A stretch of 64,000 bases of DNA from CBDAPE01 sp965198325 (GTDB taxonomy: Bacteria; Pseudomonadota; Alphaproteobacteria; UBA828; JAPUJA01), in NCBI GenBank assembly GCA_965198325.1, contig CBDAPE010000015.1, positions 385,508-449,507 of the forward strand, given 5' to 3'. Of the stretch, positions 1-9,379 are shown one piece after another. Each line of letters opens with the position of its first letter. The first letter of the stretch is position 1. Made by a program: the position numbers and the translations under genes. Below the pieces are notes generated by a model. It ran no database searches, was not told the DNA's origin, and saw only the letters and a program-made list of their open reading frames with translations.

Positions 1-123
1 CATGTCGCCGTGGGCGAAGTTCGCGAACCGGATGATGCCGTAGACCAGCGAGAGACCGATCGCGCCGAGCGTAATAATCGCGCCCAGCACGATGCCGTAG
101 ATCAGGAGTTGCAGGATCTCCAT
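1..123 (-). CDS. livH: Branched-chain amino acid ABC transporter permease, LivH family (partial)
   Basis: Only the first 41 codons are present; the gene runs off the left edge of the window. The visible N-terminus is a hydrophobic segment followed by the motif GLSLVYG and then FANFAHGDM, which is characteristic of LivH-type inner-membrane permeases of the high-affinity branched-chain amino acid (HAAT) family. It starts 5 bases after the stop of the LivF-like ATPase on the same strand, so it belongs to the same operon. Family knowledge: LivH pairs with LivM to form the membrane channel energised by LivF and LivG. The substrate cannot be read from this fragment; HAAT systems also carry amides, urea and aromatic acids. 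Confidence 0.85.
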   Translation of the reverse strand, partial: MEILQLLIYGIVLGAIITLGAIGLSLVYGIIRFANFAHGDM

Positions 124-128
124 CGCGT

Positions 129-833
129 TCAGCCCCCGAGGAACATGTCGGCGACTTCGCGGTTGGCGAGCAGGTTGGTGCCCGTATCGTCGGCCCGGTT
201 CCGCCCCATGGCGAGGACGTAGCCGCGATGGGCGAGCGAAAGCGCTGCGCGGGCATTCTGCTCGACCATGAGCACGGCGACGCCCAGCGCGTTGATCGCG
301 ACGATCCGTTCGAAGATCAGATCGGTGTAGCGCGGCGAAAGACCCGCTGTCGGCTCATCGAGCAGCAGGAGACGGGGCTCGAGCATGAGCGCGCGGCCGA
401 TCGCGACCATCTGGCGCTCGCCGCCCGAAAGCTGGCCTGCCGGACGACGGCGCTTTTCCGCCAGAGGCGGGAAGATCTCGTAGATGTTCTCGATCCGGGC
501 GGTGTAATCGTCGGTGCGGATGAACGCTCCCATGTCGAGGTTTTCACGCACGGTCAGCGACGGGAAGACGTTCTCTTCCTGGGGCACGTAACCCATGCCG
601 AGACGGACGATCCGGTCCGGGCGCCGGTTGGCGATCTCATCGCCGTCAAACCGGATCGAGCCGTCCTGTGTCTTGACCAGACCGAAAACCGCCTTCATGA
701 CGGTTGATTTTCCCGCACCGTTGGGCCCGACGATGACGACGATCTCGTCGTCGCCAATGTCGAGGTCGATGCCGTGGAGGATATCGACCGCGCCGTAGCC
801 GCCGTAAAGCCCACGGACCTCGAGCAGGCTCAT
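129..833 (-). CDS. livF: Branched-chain amino acid ABC transporter ATP-binding protein LivF
   Basis: A 234-residue cytoplasmic ABC ATPase, normal LivF length. Walker A GPNGAGKST is at about residues 36-44, the Q-loop glutamine sits in YVPQEENVF (about 82-90), the signature LSGGERQ at 135-141 and Walker B LLLLDEP at 155-161, followed by TAGLSP as in LivF proteins. It hydrolyses ATP with LivG to drive uptake through the LivHM channel. The start codon shares one base with the livG stop (ATGA arrangement), implying translational coupling. Assignment to the HAAT family is firm; the transported compound is not determinable from sequence. Confidence 0.93.
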   Translation of the reverse strand: MSLLEVRGLYGGYGAVDILHGIDLDIGDDEIVVIVGPNGAGKSTVMKAVFGLVKTQDGSIRFDGDEIANRRPDRIVRLGMGYVPQEENVFPSLTVRENLDMGAFIRTDDYTARIENIYEIFPPLAEKRRRPAGQLSGGERQMVAIGRALMLEPRLLLLDEPTAGLSPRYTDLIFERIVAINALGVAVLMVEQNARAALSLAHRGYVLAMGRNRADDTGTNLLANREVADMFLGG

Positions 834-1609
834 CAGGCTCGCCCGCGACCGCCGAGATAGGCTTCGATGACCTGCTCGTGGCGGCGGATCTCGTCCATGC
901 TGCCTTGGGTGAGCACCCTACCCTCGGCCATAACCACGACCGGATGGCAGAGGCTCGCGATCAAGTCCATGTCGTGCTCGATGATGCAGAAGGTGTAGCC
1001 TTCGTCGCGGTTGAGACGGACTATATTCTCGCGCAGCTTGACCATCAGCGTCGGGTTGACGCCGGCGCCGGGCTCATCGAGCAGCAACGTGCGCGCGCCC
1101 GACATCATGGTTCGTCCGAGCTCGAGGAGTTTTTTCTGTCCGCCCGAGAGATTTCCGGCGAGCTCGTCGTGCAAATCGGCAAGCTCGAGAAAGTCCAGCA
1201 CGCTCTCGGCGCGACGGGCGAGTTCGCGCTCCTGGGCGCGCACCCGGCCCCAGTAAAACCAGGAGACGGCGAGGTTCTCGCCCACCTGGCCCGCCGGCAC
1301 GACCATGAGATTCTCCAGAACGGTCATCTCCTGAAGTTCATGGGGGATCTGGAAGGTCCGCATGAGGCCGCGCGCAAACAGCTTGTGCGGCGGGGCGCCC
1401 GTAATGTCGTCGTTATCGAGCCGGACGTGGCCGGAATCGGGTTTGAGCGCGCCGGCGATAATGTTGAACAGGGTCGTCTTGCCCGCCCCGTTCGGCCCGA
1501 TCAAACCCGTAATCGAACCCCGGGGAATCTCGAAGGAGCAGCCGTCGACGGCACGCACGCCGCCGAATGTCTTGACGACGTCGCTGACGGCGATTGCCGC
1601 AACGCTCAC
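833..1609 (-). CDS. livG: Branched-chain amino acid ABC transporter ATP-binding protein LivG
   Basis: A 258-residue ABC ATPase with Walker A GPNGAGKTT at about 38-46, signature LSGGQKK at 154-160 and Walker B LLLDEP at 175-180. The spacing between Walker A and the signature is longer than in the LivF neighbour, as is usual for LivG. Translation begins at a GTG (1609-1607) that overlaps the stop of the upstream small gene as GTGA, so the two are likely co-translated. It is the partner ATPase of LivF in a HAAT-type importer. The binding protein and LivM genes are not in the window. Confidence 0.93.
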   Translation of the reverse strand: MSVAAIAVSDVVKTFGGVRAVDGCSFEIPRGSITGLIGPNGAGKTTLFNIIAGALKPDSGHVRLDNDDITGAPPHKLFARGLMRTFQIPHELQEMTVLENLMVVPAGQVGENLAVSWFYWGRVRAQERELARRAESVLDFLELADLHDELAGNLSGGQKKLLELGRTMMSGARTLLLDEPGAGVNPTLMVKLRENIVRLNRDEGYTFCIIEHDMDLIASLCHPVVVMAEGRVLTQGSMDEIRRHEQVIEAYLGGRGRA

Positions 1610-1821
1610 CGGCGTCGTCCCGATGTCTTGCCCTGCTTCGAGAGCACGTAATCGAGTTTCTGCATCGCAAGCCGGGTCAGCTCCGATTCGCTGGCCGTGG
1701 GGTCGCCCACGATCGAGGCTTCGGTCAGGCTCTCGACATCCATCGCCGAGACCTTGACGTAGCTGCCCACTGAATGGAACTCGATGATGACTTCACGGCC
1801 TCCGGCCGTGCGTTCCTTCAT
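1606..1821 (-). CDS. Small conserved protein, DUF6898-like, first gene of the liv cluster in view
   Basis: A 71-residue soluble protein with no signal peptide or membrane segment. The core REVIIEFHSVGSYVKVSAMD, followed by a TEASIVG stretch and a basic C-terminal tail ending SGRRR, resembles small conserved alphaproteobacterial proteins annotated DUF6898; that identification is from memory of the family and is tentative. It overlaps livG by four bases (GTGA) and is therefore probably translated with it. No function is known to me. The overlap with a transporter operon and its real-looking codon usage support a genuine gene rather than a chance frame. Confidence 0.6.
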   Translation of the reverse strand: MKERTAGGREVIIEFHSVGSYVKVSAMDVESLTEASIVGDPTASESELTRLAMQKLDYVLSKQGKTSGRRR

Positions 1822-1975
1822 GCCCGCCTGCCACCCTTCGGTACCTGTACGGTTCGGGACGCCAGCATGCCCCGCGGCCCGGCGTGGCGCAAGGCGAGCT
1901 GGGGCATCGGGGGGACTGGACAGACGGCCCTAACTGACCAACATTAGGACCGTAGCGACCGACAAGGAGACCGCC

Positions 1976-3199
<1,224 letters not shown>

Positions 3200-3252
3200 C
3201 CGAACCTCCGGCCACCCGGTTCTCGATGGAGCGCGATGATGCTCGCGTTCCC

Positions 3253-4065
3253 CTAGTCCTCGCCGCCCTCCCAACCGCGAGTCATCACCGTGCCGCCATC
3301 GATCGAGAGCAACACGCCGGTGACGTTGTCGGCGCCGTCCGACGACAGGTAGAGCACGGCGTTGGCCACATCCTCGACCGTCGAGACCCGGCCCAGCGGA
3401 ATGATGTCCGCCGCCATCTGGCGCCAGACTTTCTCCTCGAGCCCGGTGCCGCTCCAGACCTTGACATGCATCGGCGTATCCACATCTCCCGGGTTGACCG
3501 CGTTGACCCGGATGTGATCCCCGGCGAGATCGGCGGCCATGCCCTGGGTCAGATGGTTGACCGCGCGCTTCGTGACGCCGTAGAGGGTCGTGTGGGGATA
3601 GCAGACGAGGCCAGACTCAGACGACATGTTGACAATGGAGCCGCCCTGGCCCTGTTTCTTCATCTGCCGGACCGTGGCGCGCGCCATGTAGAATTGGGCA
3701 TTCAGGTTCACGTCGAGGATCTCGTGCCAGAGCTCGTCGGTTATCTCGTCGAACGGCTGGGTGGTGAACTTGCCCGCGTTGTTAAACAGAATGTCGAGCT
3801 TGCCGAAGCGCTCGACCGTCCCGGCAACCAGAGCGTCGGCGAAGGCCGACTCGGTGACGTCGCCCGCGGTGAAGGCCGCCGCACCGCCCGCCGCCTCGAT
3901 CTCGCCCACGATACGGCTGCCGTTCGTCTCGTTACGCCCCGTGATCATGACCGACGCGCCGCATTCGGCGTAGGCCTTGGCCGTGCCCTCGCCGATGCCC
4001 GAGGTGCCGCCGGTGACCAGGGCCACCTTGCCGGCGAACGCGTTCTTCGCAAATAGTTGAGCCAT
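3253..4065 (-). CDS. Short-chain dehydrogenase/reductase (SDR), first of a tandem group
   Basis: A 270-residue classical SDR. The nucleotide-binding motif TGGTSGIG is at about 18-25, NNAG near 95-98, the active-site serine near 149, and Y-x3-K is Y162/K166. It ends with a DGG segment typical of the family. The N-terminus (MAQLFAKNAFAG) closely resembles that of the adjacent SDR at 4099-4884 (MGQLFASDAFAG), so the two are probably tandem duplicates; they lie 33 bases apart on the same strand. NAD(P)-dependent oxidation or reduction of an alcohol or ketone is expected, but the substrate cannot be assigned. Confidence 0.88.
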   Translation of the reverse strand: MAQLFAKNAFAGKVALVTGGTSGIGEGTAKAYAECGASVMITGRNETNGSRIVGEIEAAGGAAAFTAGDVTESAFADALVAGTVERFGKLDILFNNAGKFTTQPFDEITDELWHEILDVNLNAQFYMARATVRQMKKQGQGGSIVNMSSESGLVCYPHTTLYGVTKRAVNHLTQGMAADLAGDHIRVNAVNPGDVDTPMHVKVWSGTGLEEKVWRQMAADIIPLGRVSTVEDVANAVLYLSSDGADNVTGVLLSIDGGTVMTRGWEGGED

Positions 4066-4098
4066 TGTCGTCTTCTCCCCTGAAATAGCCGTCGAGGC

Positions 4099-4884
4099 CT
4101 AGCGGCCGCACATCCCGCCGTCGACCTGGATCATGGCGCCGGTCATGAAGCTCGCGCCGTCGGAGGCCATGAAAACGACGCACTGGGCGAGTTCCTCGAC
4201 CGTGCCGATGCGCCCCATCGGCGTAATCTCCTTGAGCCATTCCCGCAAGGCCACCGGGTCTTTGCCCACAGGCGCGTAAAATTCGTCGGTCATGCCGGTA
4301 TCGATGTCGCCTGGACAAATCGCGTTGACCCGGATGTTGTCCTTGGCGTGGTCGAGCGCGAGAACCTTGGTGAACATCACGATCGCGCCCTTGGTCGCCG
4401 AATAGGCGGCGCTGTTCTCTGCGCCCTGAAAACCGGACAGTGACGAGTTGTTGATGATCACGCCGCCGCCGTCGCGCTTCATCTGGCGTACGCCGGCCCG
4501 CGCCATATAGAAGGTCGCGTTCACGTTGACGTCGAAGATACGCAGCCAGTCCTGATCGGAAAACCGGTCGATCTCGCCGACCAGCGCGATGCCCGCGTTG
4601 TTGAACAGCACGTCGACATGGCCGAAACGCTCGGCGGTCTCGGTCACCAGGGTATCGCAGAAAATCGAATCCGTGACGTCGCCGGCGATGAATTCGGCGG
4701 TGCCCCCGGCGGAGCGGATCAATTCGACCAGGGTTTCGCCCCGCTCTTCATCGCGCCCCGAGCACATCACATTGGCGCCGCACGCAGCGAACGCTTCGGC
4801 GCTCGCCCAGCCGATCCCAGACGTCGCTCCGGTTATCAGAACCCCACGGCCCGCAAAGGCGTCCGATGCGAAAAGCTGCCCCAT
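4099..4884 (-). CDS. Short-chain dehydrogenase/reductase (SDR), tandem paralogue
   Basis: A 261-residue classical SDR with TGATSGIG at about 18-25, NNAG near 95-98, NNSS near 145-148 and Y161-x3-K165. It shares its unusual N-terminal leader and overall layout with the SDR immediately downstream, pointing to a local duplication. A third, broken SDR lies just upstream (4900-5188), so the locus once held three SDR genes in a row on one strand. The cluster lies between an acyl-CoA dehydrogenase gene and a molybdopterin oxidoreductase; this suggests catabolic redox chemistry, but no specific substrate is indicated. Confidence 0.88.
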   Translation of the reverse strand: MGQLFASDAFAGRGVLITGATSGIGWASAEAFAACGANVMCSGRDEERGETLVELIRSAGGTAEFIAGDVTDSIFCDTLVTETAERFGHVDVLFNNAGIALVGEIDRFSDQDWLRIFDVNVNATFYMARAGVRQMKRDGGGVIINNSSLSGFQGAENSAAYSATKGAIVMFTKVLALDHAKDNIRVNAICPGDIDTGMTDEFYAPVGKDPVALREWLKEITPMGRIGTVEELAQCVVFMASDGASFMTGAMIQVDGGMCGR

Positions 4885-4899
4885 GAGATCTCCCTCTCT

Positions 4900-5188
4900 T
4901 CAGTAGATTTGCCAGCCGCCGTCGACGGGAAGCTGTATGCCCGTAATGTAACTCGCTTCGTCCGACAGCAGGTAGGCAACCGCGCTCGCGATCTCGACGG
5001 CCTTGTCGTCCCGCCCGAGCGCCCGGCCACCGGCGGTACGGATCGCCCCGGCCGATGCGTCCGCCGAATCGCCCCGCAGGTCGAGACAGACCACCGCCCC
5101 GCCCTCAGCGGCGAGACGCGACGTCGCGCGCGCGCCCGATGCCCGAACCCGCGCCGGTGACCATTGCCACCATGTCGCTAAATCGCAT
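4900..5188 (-). pseudogene. Decayed SDR gene with frameshift and internal deletion
   Basis: Reading from 5188, the frame begins MRFSDMVAMVTGAGSGIGRA, a good SDR start with the GxxxGIG motif. It then runs into a CG-dinucleotide run (five CG units between the GGG and ACG codons near 5124-5137) that shifts the frame. Homology resumes in another frame as TSRLAAEGGAVVCLDLRG. Soon afterwards, around 5015-5030, it jumps straight to the C-terminal SDR segment EIASAVAYLLSDEASYITG and VDGGW. The central part carrying NNAG, the catalytic Ser and the Y-x3-K is missing, so no active enzyme can be made. A 102-codon open frame across the junction is a by-product. Confidence 0.85.
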
Positions 5189-5223
5189 CGCGGCCCTCCC
5201 AGGCGCATCGTGCCGGGCCGGTG

Positions 5224-7251
5224 TCAGCCCGCCGGACCGACGCTGACCTCGACTCCGTGCACGCAGGTGCTTTCACCCATGTCGGTTTTCTGTCCGGGAT
5301 TGAGTGCGTTGACGTTAACCTCCTGACCTTCGCGCTTGGGCCAACGGCCCTTGTGGGTCAGCGCCGCGCCCGGCGGGATGATCTCTGAAATCTCGGCGGT
5401 CATCACCAGCGCCCCGGTCTCGTTGGCGAGCTTGATTGCCGCGCCCGACTGGATGCCGAGGCGCGCCGCATCGTCGGGGTGGATCGCGACGGAGACGGCG
5501 CCGATCTGCTCTTCGACGTTGGGATCGTTGGCGTAGGTGTCGTTCATGATCCACTTGCTGGCAGGCGAAAGCAGGCGCAACCGGCCAGCCGCGGGCCGCG
5601 CATCGTAGCTCGGCTGGGGCACGCGCGGATGACCGTCGGCTTCGGCTCGGGCGCTCGCCACCTCGATCTTGCCCGACGGGGTCGGGAAGCCGAGATCGGC
5701 GAACTGGATGTAGGGCTCGGGCAGCAGGTCGACCCAGCCCAGCGTCTTGAGATCTTCGAAGCTGCCCTCGAACGGGCTGCTCTCAAGCATCCGCGCGATC
5801 ATCGAGACGTCGCTCTCGTAGAGCGCCTCTTCCTCGTAGCCCATGGCGCGGGCGAGGCGACGGAATATCTCCTGGTTCGGCAGGGACTGGCCGACGGGCT
5901 CTTGGCATTTCACCACGGCGCCCAGATTGAGGTTGAAATAGGACGGCATGAGGTCGTCGAGCTCAAGGAAGCTCGCCGCAGGCAGGACGTAGTCTGCAAA
6001 GTCGGCGGTGTCGGTCTGGAACAGGTCGATGACCACCGTCAACAGGTCCTCGCGGGCGAGCGCCGCGCGCAGCCGCGCCTGCTCGGGGCTCGAGGCGGCG
6101 GGATTGATATTCCAGGTCATGAAGGCGCGGATGTCGCTGGCGTCCTCCAGGCGCGCGGCGAGATCCATCTGGGAAAACGCATTGCGCGGGCTGGCGCGCA
6201 GCTCCTCGCCTTCGATGAAACCGTCATCGAAGCCGCGGGTGCCCCCGCCATTGAGGTAGTAGAGCCCCGCGCCGGGCTTGGCGAAGTTGCCTGTTGCCGC
6301 CGGGAGAAGCGCGCACGCCCGGAAAATGTTGCCACCGTGATACTGACGCTGGAGACCCTGGCCCAGCCACAGAAGCGCCGGGCCGTCGCCGTAAATTCGC
6401 GCCGCCTCCTCGATCGCGGCCTGCTCGACGCCGGTGATCTCGGCGCCCCATTCCGGGGTGCAGGGATCGAGCAGCGGCTCGACCTCCTCCCAGCCGAGCA
6501 GGTTCGCGGCAATGAAGTTCCGGTCGAACCGGCCGTCGCGCCGCAGAATATGAAGCAGGGTGAAGGCGAGCGCCGCATCGCTGCCGGGAAACAGCTGGAG
6601 GTGGAGATCGGCCGCCTCGGCCGTCGCGTGGCGGACCGGGTCGACGACGATCTTGGTGCCCGGCGCCTCGGGCAGCCAGTGCTTGTGGGCATGGGGCGCC
6701 GAGGCGGACGGGTTGGCGCCCCAGACAACGATGCTGTTGGCGTCCTTCGCGGTGCGCGGATCGAAGCCGATCACCGAACTGCCGAGGATGTATTCGAGCG
6801 CGACATGGCCGGCCAAATTGCAGACCGAATCCGGCTCGACCTCGCGCGCGCCCAGACGATTGAAAAAGCGCATGGGAAAGCCGCCGGCGATGCGCGAGCA
6901 GGTGCCCGTATAGTGCGCATGGACGATTGATTCGGCGCCCCGTTCATCCACGATCGCCGTCAACCGGGCTGCGATCGCCGCGATCGCCTCCTCCCAGGAG
7001 ACCGGCTCGAACTTGCCCTCGCCCTTGGGCCCGACCCGCTTGAGCGGAGTCGCAAGCCGCGCCGCCGGATCGCGCCACACGCCGTTGTAGCCGAGCGCAC
7101 ATTTGCCGCAGAGCGCGCCACGGGAAACCGGATGGTCGGGATTGCCGACCACCTTGCGAATCTCGCCGCCCCGCTTGATTACCGCGATGCCGCAGGAATC
7201 GTAACAGTCCCGCGGGCAGGTCGTCAGAACGATTTCCTTCTCGCCTGGCAT
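5224..7251 (-). CDS. Molybdopterin-dependent oxidoreductase, single large subunit
   Basis: A 675-residue member of the molybdopterin oxidoreductase (DMSO reductase) superfamily. The N-terminal Fe4S4 ligands are C12, C16, C20 and probably C48 (CPRDCYDSC and LCGKC). The central molybdopterin domain follows, with C144 in DSVCNLAG as a plausible metal ligand, then a C-terminal molydopterin-dinucleotide-binding domain (LTHKGRWP, then NVNALNP near the end). There is no Tat signal, so it should be cytoplasmic. No iron-sulfur or membrane subunit gene is adjacent. It lies about 140 bases downstream of the valine-catabolic genes on the same strand. The substrate is unknown; relatives include formate dehydrogenase-like and acetylene-hydratase-like enzymes. 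Confidence 0.85.
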   Translation of the reverse strand: MPGEKEIVLTTCPRDCYDSCGIAVIKRGGEIRKVVGNPDHPVSRGALCGKCALGYNGVWRDPAARLATPLKRVGPKGEGKFEPVSWEEAIAAIAARLTAIVDERGAESIVHAHYTGTCSRIAGGFPMRFFNRLGAREVEPDSVCNLAGHVALEYILGSSVIGFDPRTAKDANSIVVWGANPSASAPHAHKHWLPEAPGTKIVVDPVRHATAEAADLHLQLFPGSDAALAFTLLHILRRDGRFDRNFIAANLLGWEEVEPLLDPCTPEWGAEITGVEQAAIEEAARIYGDGPALLWLGQGLQRQYHGGNIFRACALLPAATGNFAKPGAGLYYLNGGGTRGFDDGFIEGEELRASPRNAFSQMDLAARLEDASDIRAFMTWNINPAASSPEQARLRAALAREDLLTVVIDLFQTDTADFADYVLPAASFLELDDLMPSYFNLNLGAVVKCQEPVGQSLPNQEIFRRLARAMGYEEEALYESDVSMIARMLESSPFEGSFEDLKTLGWVDLLPEPYIQFADLGFPTPSGKIEVASARAEADGHPRVPQPSYDARPAAGRLRLLSPASKWIMNDTYANDPNVEEQIGAVSVAIHPDDAARLGIQSGAAIKLANETGALVMTAEISEIIPPGAALTHKGRWPKREGQEVNVNALNPGQKTDMGESTCVHGVEVSVGPAG

Positions 7252-7391
7252 TTCGCCGTCTCCCCTGCCGTAACCTCCGTCCGTTTACGGAGGGCTCGGC
7301 GCGCCCCTTGGGCGGACCAGATTCAGTGCCGATCTCGACCCTAACGCCGCCGCGAGAGCGCGGCAAGCGGCAGCGCCGCCGCTCTCCCGCG

Positions 7392-8282
7392 TCAGTCGGC
7401 TTGCTCGATCATCTTGATGATGCCGGAAAAATCGAGGCCGCCGTTGTCCGCCGCGACGAACTTGTCGTAAAGCGCGCGCGCTTCGGTGCCGAGCGGCGTG
7501 GCCGCCCCGGCGCTGGCCGCCGCCGCCTGCGCCAGGGCCAGGTCCTTGACCATCATTGCCGCAGTGAACCCCGGCTGGTAATCCCGGTTCGCAGGCGAGG
7601 ACGGCACGGGTCCCGGCACGGGACAATAGGTTGTCATCGACCAGCATTGGCCCGACGACTGAGAGCTGATCTCGAACAGCTTGGCGGGTTCGAGCCCGAG
7701 CTTTTGACCAAGTACGAAGGCTTCGGAGACCGCGATCATGGAGATGCCAAGGACCATGTTGTTGCAAATCTTCGCCACCTGCCCGTTGCCGGCGGGTCCG
7801 GCATGAATCATCGCCTTTCCCATTGCGCCCAAGATGGGCTCTGCGCGGGCAAACGCGCCGTCCGAGCCGCCGACCATGAAGGTGAGCGTGCCGGCCGCGG
7901 CACCGCCGACGCCGCCGGACACCGGGGCGTCGATCATCTCGAACCCCGCCTTGGCCGCCTCGGAATTGACCAGACGCGCCGACTCCACGTCGATCGTCGA
8001 GCAGTCGATAAGCAGCGCGCCGGGGGTTGCCGCGCTCAACACGCCCTCGGCGCCGGTATAGACCTCGGCGACATGCTTGCCGGCAGGCAGCATCGTAACG
8101 ACCATATCGGCGCCTGCGGCAGCATCGGCGATGCTCGCAGCCGCACTGGCGCCTTTTTCGACCAGTGCACCAACCAGAGCCGGGTCGAGGTCGAACACCC
8201 GGACCGCATGCTCCGCCTCGATCAGGTTGGCGGCCATGGGCCCGCCCATATTGCCGATGCCGATGAATCCAATCTCCGTCAT
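7392..8282 (-). CDS. mmsB: 3-hydroxyisobutyrate dehydrogenase
   Basis: A 296-residue NAD-dependent beta-hydroxyacid dehydrogenase. It starts with the Rossmann motif GIGNMGGPMA at residues 6-15; the segment DAPVSGGVGGA and the catalytic lysine context GNGQVAKICNNM are those of 3-hydroxyisobutyrate dehydrogenases. It converts 3-hydroxyisobutyrate to methylmalonate semialdehyde in valine degradation. The two genes immediately upstream encode the preceding steps (acyl-CoA dehydrogenase and 3-hydroxyisobutyryl-CoA hydrolase), with gaps of only 12 and 5 bases, which strengthens this call over tartronate semialdehyde reductase. Confidence 0.92.
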   Translation of the reverse strand: MTEIGFIGIGNMGGPMAANLIEAEHAVRVFDLDPALVGALVEKGASAAASIADAAAGADMVVTMLPAGKHVAEVYTGAEGVLSAATPGALLIDCSTIDVESARLVNSEAAKAGFEMIDAPVSGGVGGAAAGTLTFMVGGSDGAFARAEPILGAMGKAMIHAGPAGNGQVAKICNNMVLGISMIAVSEAFVLGQKLGLEPAKLFEISSQSSGQCWSMTTYCPVPGPVPSSPANRDYQPGFTAAMMVKDLALAQAAAASAGAATPLGTEARALYDKFVAADNGGLDFSGIIKMIEQAD

Positions 8283-8294
8283 GACACTCTCCCG

Positions 8295-9374
8295 TCAGTC
8301 GAAATTCAGCTCGCCGTCCTCGAGCGCGGAAAAATAGGCCTCGACATCGCTCTCGCTCACCCGATCGAGGCTCGCCGGCTGCCATTGGGGTGCGTTGTCC
8401 TTGTCGACCACGACGGCCCGGATCCCTTCGTAGAAATCGTGACTTTCCGAGAAGCGCCGCGCGAGGCGATATTCGAGCCGCATGGCCTCGTCGAAATCGA
8501 GCGCGCGTCCGCACATGATTTGCCGGAAGACGACCTTCAGGCTGGTCGGCGACTTGGCGGCGAGCCTGGCGAGCTGGCCGGTGGCCCACTCGTCGGGCTC
8601 CGCCTCCAGCGCCTTGATGATCCATTCCATGGAGCTCTGGGTAAACAGTCGATCGATTCGCGCCTGCAGGTCCGCGAGCGGGGGTGGGCCTGGATCCGTC
8701 GCGAAGGAGCCGATCACGGCAGCTGCACGGGTATGCACATCGTCCGATAGATCGGCGGCGATGAAAGCCGCCTCCAAATCCGCCAGCCGGCTGCTTGGGA
8801 CCGCGTCGGTGGCGACGCCCACATAGCAGGCGTCGGCCCATTTGAGACGGGTGCCCGTCAGGGCCAGATACATACCGATGCTGCCAGGACAGCGGGGCAG
8901 GAAATAGGTGCCGCCAACATCGGGGAACAAGCCGATGCCGGTTTCGGGCATGGCGAAGATCGCATTCTCGGTCATGATCCGGTGCGAACCGTTGATCGAT
9001 ACCCCGACACCGCCGCCCATCACGACGCCGTCGACAATCGCGATGTAGGGCTTCGGGTAGTGAAAGATGCGCCGGTCGAGACGGTATTCGTGCCGGAAGA
9101 AGTTCCTGGCGAACGTCTTTTCGGGGTCGTCCCGGCCGTCGAAGATCGCCTGGATGTCGCCGCCGGCGCAGAACGGCACCTTGCCGTTGTCGCGCGGCGC
9201 TCCGACGACGACGACCGCCGCGATTCCGTCATCGCCGCTCCAGTCGTCCAGCACCCGGTCCATCTCGAGCGACATCTCGAGGGTCAGTGCGTTCAACGCC
9301 GCGGGCCGGTTGAGCGTGATATGGCCGATCTGCCCGCGGCGTTCAAAGAGGACGTCGCCCTGTGTTCCGTCCAT
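8295..9374 (-). CDS. 3-hydroxyisobutyryl-CoA hydrolase (enoyl-CoA hydratase family)
   Basis: A 359-residue crotonase-fold protein starting MDGTQGDVLFERRG. Landmarks are LNRPAALNALT, the oxyanion-hole glycines in VVMGGGVG, and MPETGIGLFPDVGG, whose glutamate and aspartate are the catalytic signature of 3-hydroxyisobutyryl-CoA hydrolases (HIBCH). The length exceeds that of plain enoyl-CoA hydratases (about 260) and fits HIBCH. It hydrolyses 3-hydroxyisobutyryl-CoA to free 3-hydroxyisobutyrate. The open frame extends upstream to 9584, but that part is antisense-like to the acyl-CoA dehydrogenase gene; the ATG at 9374, five bases after that gene's stop, is the sensible start. Confidence 0.9.
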   Translation of the reverse strand: MDGTQGDVLFERRGQIGHITLNRPAALNALTLEMSLEMDRVLDDWSGDDGIAAVVVVGAPRDNGKVPFCAGGDIQAIFDGRDDPEKTFARNFFRHEYRLDRRIFHYPKPYIAIVDGVVMGGGVGVSINGSHRIMTENAIFAMPETGIGLFPDVGGTYFLPRCPGSIGMYLALTGTRLKWADACYVGVATDAVPSSRLADLEAAFIAADLSDDVHTRAAAVIGSFATDPGPPPLADLQARIDRLFTQSSMEWIIKALEAEPDEWATGQLARLAAKSPTSLKVVFRQIMCGRALDFDEAMRLEYRLARRFSESHDFYEGIRAVVVDKDNAPQWQPASLDRVSESDVEAYFSALEDGELNFD

Positions 9375-9379
9375 CGCCC

